Shown: in pieces, positions 62,114 to 64,000 of the stretch | How positions within the stretch are numbered: position 1 is the first letter of the stretch | How the letters are laid out: every line of letters starts with the position of its first letter | Source: Macrophomina tecta | Taxonomy: Eukaryota > Ascomycota > Dothideomycetes > Botryosphaeriales > Botryosphaeriaceae | Length of the DNA: 64,000 bases | Direction: 5' to 3' | NCBI GenBank assembly: GCA_024180945.1 | Contig: JAKSGN010000007.1 | Span: 2,604,001 to 2,668,000 of the forward strand | Program-made: the position numbers and the translations under genes | Notes under the pieces: model-generated | The model's database searches: none | Told to the model about the DNA's origin: nothing | What the model saw: only the letters and a program-made list of their open reading frames with translations

Positions 62114-64000
62114 ATGGCCTCTTCATCATCAGGCGTCGACACCACGCCTGCCAGCTCCACCGACCCGTCGCGCACCGCCACGCCTGCCTCCGCCGCCGCT
62201 GTTGAGAAGGCTCCCGACGACAGCTCCAAGCTGAAAACGTTCCTGGGCATCTTGAGGAGGTGTGTCCATTTCCGACTCCTATACACATATTACTCTCGCC
62301 AGAAACGGGATGCGCGGGCAAGGGGCGGCAATACGACACGGGGCGCCTGTCCGCCCCTCGCTCTGCCTGACTGTCGCAAGAAGCCTACGGGCTGGCCAAC
62401 GATGTGAGAAGGCTGACTGGGGTATATTGCAGGTTCGTCGGCGTCTCAGACATCGCCGCCGTACGCTTCTCGTTGCCTGCGCAGCTGCTCGAACCAACGC
62501 CGAATTTGGGTACGTAGGCCAGCCTTTTCCTACGCCAGACCGTCGCTTTCTGCTGGGGGACGATTGTATTTCCTCGCGCATGCCCGGCGTGGCGTGCGAT
62601 CGTGTTGAGCAAGGAATGGCGATAACAACGAGATAAAGGCGCTGACGCTTTGCAGAATACTGGAATTACCTGGACCGGCCGGAGACTTTCATCGCGTACG
62701 TCACAGGCCTTATGGCTTAAATGCGCACAATATCTCTAACACTGATCCTAGAATTGGCGATTCGGAAGACCCCTTGGGGCGCATGCTCGGGACGTTGAGA
62801 TTTTGGTTCACAAAAGACTTGGTAAGAATTTCTGGAGAATGACGCGCGGGACAATTTGCTGACATTCCGGGAAGAAATATGTCAAGGGCAAGCCCTGCAA
62901 GCCGTATAACTCGGCGCTCGGCGAGTTCTTCAGGGTAAGTGGCGTTCTCTTCGCAGAGCATAAACAACGGTAGCCTGACCCTGAATGCAGTGTAACTGGG
63001 AAATCGAAGACACCTTGCCACCGATCAAAGCTGCGAAAGACAAGGCCCCACAAAGCAGTGCCGCTAGCACCGCATCGACAGGAAAGACCGTCAAAGTCTC
63101 ATATTTGACCGAACAAACTTCCCATCACCCTCCGGTCTCCGCATTCTGGGTCGACTGCCCCGAGAAAGGCATTACCGCGAAGGGATACGATCAGCTCAGT
63201 GCCAAATTTACTGGCACAAGCATAAGGGTGACTCCCGGAGCACACAACTTGGGCATCTTCATCACATTGCACAGCAGAGACGAAGAGCAATATCAGCTCA
63301 CCCATCCGGCTGCTCATCTGGGTGGTTTGCTGAGAGGTATGTAACATCGCTCCTACAAGGTTCCACGCTCTCTGACATGGGCGATCCAAGGTTCCCTCAG
63401 CGTCACTGTTGCAGATGTATGCTATATCACTTGCCCGAAGACGAAAATAAAGGTCATCCTACACTATTTGGAAGAGGGCTGGCTTGGCAAGACCCAGAAT
63501 AAGGTCGAGGGTGTCATCTTCACGTACGATCCGGACAACGACAACAAGACCAAGATAAAAGACGTGCCAGACAAGGATGTTCTGGCGCGCATCGAAGGCT
63601 GCTGGCACGATAAGATTTACTATTCTCTCGGCAGCGGACCGGTTAACAAGGCGGCTGAGAAGATCCTGCTCATCGACGTGAACCCACTCCACCCGGTCCC
63701 CAAGATCATCCCGCCTGAGGATACTCAGCTTCCCAACGAGTCGCGCAAGTTCTGGGGCGGTGTTACCGAGGCGATACTCAACAAGCAATACTCACTCGCC
63801 ACAACTCGGAAGCAAGAGCTTGAAGAGCGCCAGCGCCAAAAGGCTGCGGAGAGACAGGCAAAGAACGAAGGTTGGCAGCCTCGCTTCTTCTCCAATGCCA
63901 CGGATGCAGATGGCAAACCTGACCTGACAGAGGAAGGGAGGAAGGCTTTGGATGGCCTGCATAAGGGCGACTATAAGCTGGAAGAGAGCAAGGAGCTGGG
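62114..64000 (+). CDS. Oxysterol-binding protein (short, ORD-only type), 5' part
   Basis: Exons: 62114-62259, 62433-62509, 62656-62695, 62752-62821, 62875-62934, 62991-63336, 63391-64000 (runs off the window); 449 residues visible. No PH or ankyrin domain precedes the lipid-binding core, so it is a short Osh4/Osh6-like member. The core shows FSLPAQLLEPTPNLEYWNYL, GKPCKPYNSALGEFFR, CNWEIED, the family signature EQTSHHPPVSAFWV, FWFTKDL, and ILHYLEEGWLG. Near the end come QLPNESRKFWGGVTEAI and a charged RQRQKAAERQAK segment. Such proteins move sterol, phosphatidylserine and PI4P between membranes. I do not decide between Osh4-like and Osh6/7-like; the latter is favoured slightly by sequence memory. 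Confidence 0.93.

Overview
This window is nuclear DNA from a filamentous ascomycete (Pezizomycotina). The basis is short 50-90 bp GT-AG introns with CTAAC/CTGAC-type branch sites, GC-rich coding exons on both strands, and proteins of fungal type (Leu2, pyruvate decarboxylase, PalB calpain, Wss1, NIPA, fungal APC4 and Med9). A dothideomycete is my guess; class-level placement cannot be proven from the sequence alone.

Layout. 0-5 kb: the 5' part of a dienelactone-hydrolase-like gene and an eight-exon NIPA-type magnesium transporter, both on the minus strand. 6.4-16.4 kb: a large acidic nuclear-type protein (minus), diverging from coatomer delta RET2 (plus), then APC4 (plus), converging on SWC5 (minus). 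19-23.3 kb: a ribonucleotide reductase inhibitor with a PIP-box-like motif, and a zinc-ribbon protein of unknown function. 24.6-31 kb: LEU2 (plus), an intracellular alpha-amylase and a mitochondrial phosphate carrier. 32-41 kb: a gene-poor, decayed stretch with one unrecognised coiled-coil gene, a small secreted SnoaL-like protein, a broken NmrA/isoflavone-reductase-type pseudogene, a candidate solo LTR and a truncated tRNA-like sequence. 41-48 kb: independent phosphoglycerate mutase, MED9, pyruvate decarboxylase and a small Cys-rich protein. 49-50.2 kb: a probable Copia remnant. 50.5-64 kb: a TauD-type dioxygenase, WSS1, a small mitochondrial-type membrane protein, a peroxisomal adenine nucleotide carrier, palB, and the 5' part of an oxysterol-binding protein.

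Most genes are unrelated housekeeping genes, as is usual for fungal chromosomes. Three genes act along starch/sugar-to-acetaldehyde metabolism (amylase, phosphoglycerate mutase, pyruvate decarboxylase). Two belong to cell-cycle/genome maintenance (APC4, RNR inhibitor), with WSS1 and SWC5 also acting on DNA or chromatin.

The most unusual structure is a family of short fold-back repeats (about 65-80 bp; two diverged inverted arms of about 30 bp). I see six copies, one half copy and one possible relative, all intergenic, including three in the promoter region shared by the peroxisomal carrier and palB. I do not recognise this family. Exon boundaries were derived by hand from splice signals plus reading-frame continuity; every complete multi-exon model sums to a whole number of codons.
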